Positions 60,058 to 64,000 of a stretch of DNA of 64,000 nt are shown piece by piece. This DNA is from Areca catechu. Taxonomy: Eukaryota; Streptophyta; Magnoliopsida; Arecales; Arecaceae. Within the stretch, counting starts at the first letter, position 1, and every line of letters begins with the position of its first letter. The position numbers and the translations under genes were made by a program. Where the stretch lies: NCBI GenBank assembly GCA_021397845.1, contig CM038047.1:130368112-130432111 (forward strand), written 5' to 3'. The notes under the pieces are model-generated. The model did not search any database. It was not told the origin of the DNA and saw only the letters and a list, made by a program, of their open reading frames with translations.

Positions 60058-60062
60058 GTGAA

Positions 60063-60464
60063 ACCAAATTAGGTTCTTGGTGATCCTATGAAAATCAAGT
60101 TGGGTTTCTTTGGTGATCCTATTTAAAACCAAAGGGTGTTGGGTTTTCTTTGATGATCCTGTTAAAACCAAAGTGTAGAGGTTTTGGATTGTGATCCTGC
60201 AAAACAATCTGACTATATTCGGGTGTGAATATAGTAGAAATTTCAAGTGGTATCTTGGGTAGTGGACGTAGGAGCTAGGTTGCTCCGAACCACTATAAAT
60301 TTGGTATGTTTGTATTATGCTTCTTCATTCTTATTTAGCTTCTGCAATTTACTAGTCTGTCATAGCACCTAACACTTTGTAAGGGATTTTTAATTGCACA
60401 TTATCTGCTTTAAATTTTTTAAATTTCCAATTCACCCCCCTCTTAAGTAGCCACCTGGGCAACA
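60063..60464 (+). repeat. SIRE-1 3' LTR, right part
   Basis: Continues the LTR after SIRE-2, starting with the ACCAAATTAGGTTCTTGG repeat and ending GGGCAACA. TATAAAT at 60,294-60,300. Confidence 0.92.
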
Positions 60465-61154
60465 ATAAAGCTTTACCATAATCTTCGAAGTAAAAAATAA
60501 TTTTTTTATATGGCATCAGAGGATTGATGAAATTTATTGAGTAATCTAAGATATGATAGAACTATAGTATATCTTTGCTTCATATAAAGTAATTTTTAAT
60601 AAAAATATGTACTCAAAGAATAAAATTTTATGTAAAAAATATGACCTAGTCACCAGAACCTTAAAAAATAAAGATAATCAATAGCAACGATTGTTAATTA
60701 AATCCTAAAATGGCACTACATGATTCAAAAAATTAATAAATATATAGATGCTAAAAATGTTATTATATCAACAAATTTTAGTAAAAGTGATGAAGGATAA
60801 TTTGGTAACTTAGTACCAGTTGTACTCAATTGCATTCTTATTCTTAAACTGTTCAAACTCAATCTTTATCCACTTCACAAGCTTCATTTCCTATAATTTT
60901 TAAGAAAGTAAACACATCAAAAAATTGAAGAAGTAAAGTTTTATTAATATGATAGATAGATGATCTCCCTTTCTTCTCATGATCCTGATTCATAGAAAAG
61001 AAACTAATTTAAGATCTTTTAAATTGATAAACAAAGAAATAAAATTTGGAGATTAAAATATTAAAAAAAATTGGTCCAATCACAATAGAAGGAAAAATTT
61101 TAATTTTAAAAAAAATAAAAGAGAAAGCAAAAGAGATCTTATAGATTTTTTTAT
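60465..61154. other. AT-rich intergenic DNA, no gene seen
   Basis: No ORF, repeat structure or RNA gene recognised. It is the host or older DNA between the SIRE-1 insertion and solo LTR G. Confidence 0.6.
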
Positions 61155-62823
61155 TGTTGCCCAGGTTGCTTTCCCAAGAGGGAGGTGAATTAAAAATTTA
61201 AAAAATTTAAATAGATATGTGCTCTTTTAATTCTTCTTTAGTGTGATAGTGCTGTGATTCAAATAAGTAAAAGTAGAAGCAAATGCAAATAGAAAAAGTA
61301 CAATGCACACACAGTAAATTTATAGTGGTTCGGAGCACCCTCGCTCCTATATTCACTATCCAAGATACCACTTGGGATTTTCACTATATTCACCACTGGA
61401 ATACAGTCGAATTGTTTTACCAGGTTCATAATCCAAACCTAACTTGGTTTTTCAACCGGGCTCACCAAAAACCCAACACTTGGTTTTACATAGGATCACC
61501 AAGAACCTAACTTGGTTTTGAACAGGATCACCAAGAACCTACACTTGGTTTTGAACAGGCTAACCAAGCTTGGTTTTTAAATCGAGCTCATTAATAATCC
61601 AACATTCACAAAAGAGTTAAATAAAATAAGAAACAAAGTGACAAACTAATGTTGTCTGATGGTTGCCGATGCAGCTCGAGAGAAGCCTTCTTAATTTCAC
61701 TTTAATGCTCTTCAGTGGCTTCTTCAACTTCTTCAATGTATGCTTCAAGCTTCTGATTAGAGTTGGTGAAGTCTTGAAGACTGACTTGAATGCTCTCTAG
61801 TGCTCTCTTACTCAAAGCTCATTTAATGTTGAACTAAGCATTAGCCTTTTCAAAATTTATCCCAATCCCTCATTTATAAAGTTTTGTACTCTTCTCAGGT
61901 GGATATGGTCATTGTTGAACACTGAGATGTGATATTTGACCATTGGAGTACTTTTCAAATTCAAAAATGAAGTTCTAGAACTAACCATTTCCTGCCTAGA
62001 ATCGACCTTCGAGTCGGCTCAGATCCCTCGAGTCGGCTTGGATTCTCAGAGAAGTTTTGGTTGAGTCACCTCGCCTCATTTGGATTGGCTCGATTTCATA
62101 GTATTCTTGATTCCATACTCTAGATGAGTCGGCTCATCTTAGTTTGAGTCGGCTCATCTTAGTTTGAGTCGGCTCGAATTCACATGTCTTCAAAACTATA
62201 CTCTGAAGGAGTCGGCTCTTCTTATTAGAGTCAGCTTGCTTGGCTGTTCTCTCAGAACTGATTCTTCATGAACTCTGGAGGAGTCGGCTCGGATCTTTGA
62301 AGGGTTCACTTGGATGCCTGACTAAATGGATGAGTCGGCTCGGACTTCCTTCAGGTTGGCTCGCTTGTCTGATTCAAGAAATGATGCACTGGATGAGTTA
62401 GCTCGGGTTCCTACGAGTCGGCTCAGATATCTGCGTGCCATAAACTAGAGTCGGCTCCCTTTACTCGAGTCATCTCGGATGAGTTTTTCAATAAAGCTTT
62501 CGTTTCTTCTCTAGATTTCATCCAGTAATATTTTATCATTCAAAATTCTTCCCAACTCAACTAACAATTGATTCTAAGAAATTTAAGCTTGAAAATATTT
62601 AAAAGTAACCCATTTTCAAGAATATTTCTTTAACTTTTCTTTTGGCTCTTCTTTACATGACCAATTTACAACACAACTCATGACACATAATAAGATTATA
62701 GGCGTTGTAATTGAGCAATGATATTATCCTACAAAATACTTGTAAAGCACTTGAAAAGTAGTTAGTAACATAAGTGCATGCTCCAATATTTTGTTATCAT
62801 CAGAATCACTCAAGGGGTTAACA
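61155..62823 (-). mobile_element. Solo LTR G of the SIRE-1 family, reverse orientation
   Basis: 1,669 bp. On the minus strand it starts TGTTAACCCCTTGAGTGATT (SIRE-1: TGTTGACCCCATAAGTGATT) and ends near CCTGGGCAACA. A perfect duplication TTTAT flanks it (61,150-61,154 and 62,824-62,828). It contains TATAAAT on minus near 61,318, the TTGGTTTT/ACCAAG repeat block (61,430-61,610) and many GAGTCGGCTCG motifs (about 62,000-62,480). No internal region. Confidence 0.92.
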
Positions 62824-62828
62824 TTTAT

Positions 62829-63285
62829 TATATATGGCAATTCATCATGAAATCCTTTATCCATTATACCATGATCAATATTCCTATGAAAGCAAAATAA
62901 GTAGTGCCCTAATCACCATTCTAATGAAATCAAACTAAAAGAAAATATTTATGTGACTTAGTATGAGATAATAGATGATAGCTATCACATGCACCATTTC
63001 TCAAATTCTCTATCGAATCATGCTACATTAGAATACCAAAACAAATTATCATAATAATGCTATAAATGAAATATAAGGTATGTCATGAATATAATTTATA
63101 AATTTCTTATTGATGGCTTTTCTCCATATTAAGTAAGAAAGAAAGATGGGGATTCAAAGTATTATGAAATGGTTATAAAGCATTATTTTTTTGGTAAGAG
63201 ATTTTAAGAAGACATTGATTAACATAGATCCAATAAATGAGGGCCCCTAATATATCTAGTAATGTAAGATTAGGATCAATGTTAT
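62829..63285. other. AT-rich DNA, no gene seen
   Basis: Nothing recognisable on either strand. Confidence 0.5.
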
Positions 63286-63380
63286 TAAACTCGGCCTGGA
63301 TATTGACTTGGACAAGATACTGGGTCACCAAGTCACCGATTCAACCGTCGAGTCAATAGTTAAACCAGTGGGTCAATGCA
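63286..63380. repeat. GGGTCACC-type element end or intron repeat
   Basis: Dense ACTGGGTCACCAAGTCACCG and GAGTCAATAG phrases in otherwise AT-rich DNA. Plant genomes carry many transposon ends with such GACCCGGTGACC-like text, but I could not define inverted ends or a duplication here. Confidence 0.3.
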
Positions 63381-63635
63381 CAAAATAAAAATTTTAACAT
63401 TCATTAACTTATTTATGTTCAGTAATGTAATAATGACCCTGATAATATATATTTCAATATTATAAACATCAAAATACCAATAAAACATAACTATAATCCC
63501 ATAAATATAAATAATTAAATTAAAATATTCATGATATGCATGATCACTTTTTTCTCTAATCTTAGTTGTTTGAATAGATGAAATAGTACTTGAATCACCC
63601 ATGGATGATATATTTTCTTGAGAGGCCATTTTCAT
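63360..63635 (-). pseudogene. Possible hAT-like transposase N-terminus (first exon)
   Basis: The minus ORF starts MASQENISSMGDSSTISSIQ (two codons after an earlier ATG) and has KIREKSDHAYHEYFN. BED zinc-finger starts in plant hAT transposases often read RKSDPAW at this place after a Ser/Thr-rich start. The rest is hydrophobic and AT-driven, more like intron than protein. No zinc-binding Cys or His pair can be confirmed. Either a first exon of a hAT-type transposon or host gene reading leftward, or chance. Confidence 0.25.
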
Positions 63636-63639
63636 AATC

Positions 63640-64000
63640 TATAAAAATAAAAGGACAAAATACAAAGTAAAAGATGAAGATACAAATAATTAAATAATAA
63701 ATTCTAGTATAATAAAAATTATAAACATAGGCCAATACTTCAATCAAGTCTTCAATTACTATTTTCCAAATTTATAATAATTTTTTATTTCTTTCCCTAT
63801 TTCGCATTAAAGTATTAATTTTAAATAAATTTTTAAAGCTTAAACAAATTCTTCTTAGTTCTTATCCTTGATTAATCCATGTTCCTCTTCTTCTTTACTT
63901 GGTCTGTTGCTCACAGTTCACCAGTCGATCTGAGTTTCTGTCAGGTCACCAAGGGGCAAGAGAGAGGGAGTGGGGGAGGCTGAAGGGGATGGGTCGATGG
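63640..64000. other. AT-rich DNA with a G-rich right edge, no gene seen
   Basis: The last about 100 bp turn G/A-rich (GAGAGAGGGAGTGGGGGAGG) and could be the 5' UTR or promoter side of the minus-strand ORF at 63,635, but the window ends. Confidence 0.3.

Larger units (their letters stand above)
38301..60464 (+). mobile_element. SIRE-1: Sirevirus-type Ty1/copia, carrying nested SIRE-2
   Basis: The left LTR (38,301-40,073) and the split right LTR (47,800-49,028 plus 60,063-60,464) are flanked by a perfect duplication ATAAA (38,296-38,300 and 60,465-60,469). Order on the plus strand: primer site, gag with a zinc knuckle and coiled coil, protease, integrase, RT, RNase H, a palindrome-rich spacer, an env-like ORF, and several polypurine tracts before the 3' LTR. 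This extra ORF and serial tracts such as AAAAAGGGGGAGATTGTTG are hallmarks of Sireviruses. Every ORF carries stops or frameshifts. Confidence 0.93.

Overview
This window reads as plant nuclear heterochromatin, probably from a monocot (a palm is a guess I cannot test). It is AT-rich, I see no intact host gene, and almost all of it is nested LTR retrotransposons whose ORFs are broken by stops and frameshifts. The lineages are plant-specific: Ty1/copia of the SIRE (Sirevirus) type with an extra 3' ORF, chromovirus-like Ty3/gypsy, and Tat-type Ty3/gypsy with an antisense extra ORF.

Layout. (1) 1-11,828: leader and LTR of an old gypsy relative, then Element A (1,621-10,856, minus; target-site duplication TCACG), a chromovirus-like gypsy with a Gag reading frame but only an integrase tail left of pol. 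Inside A lies Element B (3,503-6,863, minus; duplication CTAAC), two 1.64-kb LTRs around only 85 bp of internal DNA. (2) 11,829-18,733: Element C, a minus-strand Ty1/copia with gag, integrase and RT/RNase H remains but no protease. It sits in the 3' LTR of Element F. (3) 18,734 to about 37,400: Element F, a Tat-like gypsy. Gag, protease, RT, RNase H and integrase read on the minus strand; an antisense extra ORF (18,996 to about 23,220, plus) starts next to its 3' LTR. F is interrupted by Element D (25,100-29,466, plus; deleted copia) and by solo LTR E (32,264-34,376; duplication CCTGA), which carries a 185-bp GC-rich tandem array. (4) 38,301-60,464: SIRE-1 (plus; duplication ATAAA), with gag-pol, an env-like ORF and serial polypurine tracts. 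Its 3' LTR is split by SIRE-2 (49,029-60,057, minus), a second element with the same gene order. (5) 61,155-62,823: solo LTR G of the SIRE-1 family in reverse orientation (duplication TTTAT). (6) 62,829-64,000: AT-rich DNA with a possible hAT-like transposase first exon.

How the parts work together. In living relatives gag-pol builds the particle, copies the RNA from a tRNA-Met primer and inserts the cDNA. Here every coding region is disabled. The parts kept in good order are cis signals: LTR termini, primer sites, polypurine tracts and TATA boxes, most clearly in Element B. The most unusual signals are clusters of GTCGAC-centred palindromes in both SIRE elements, each present in the LTRs and again between pol and the env-like ORF; an amber codon at the same gag codon (45) in both SIREs; and the three-part 185-bp array in solo LTR E.
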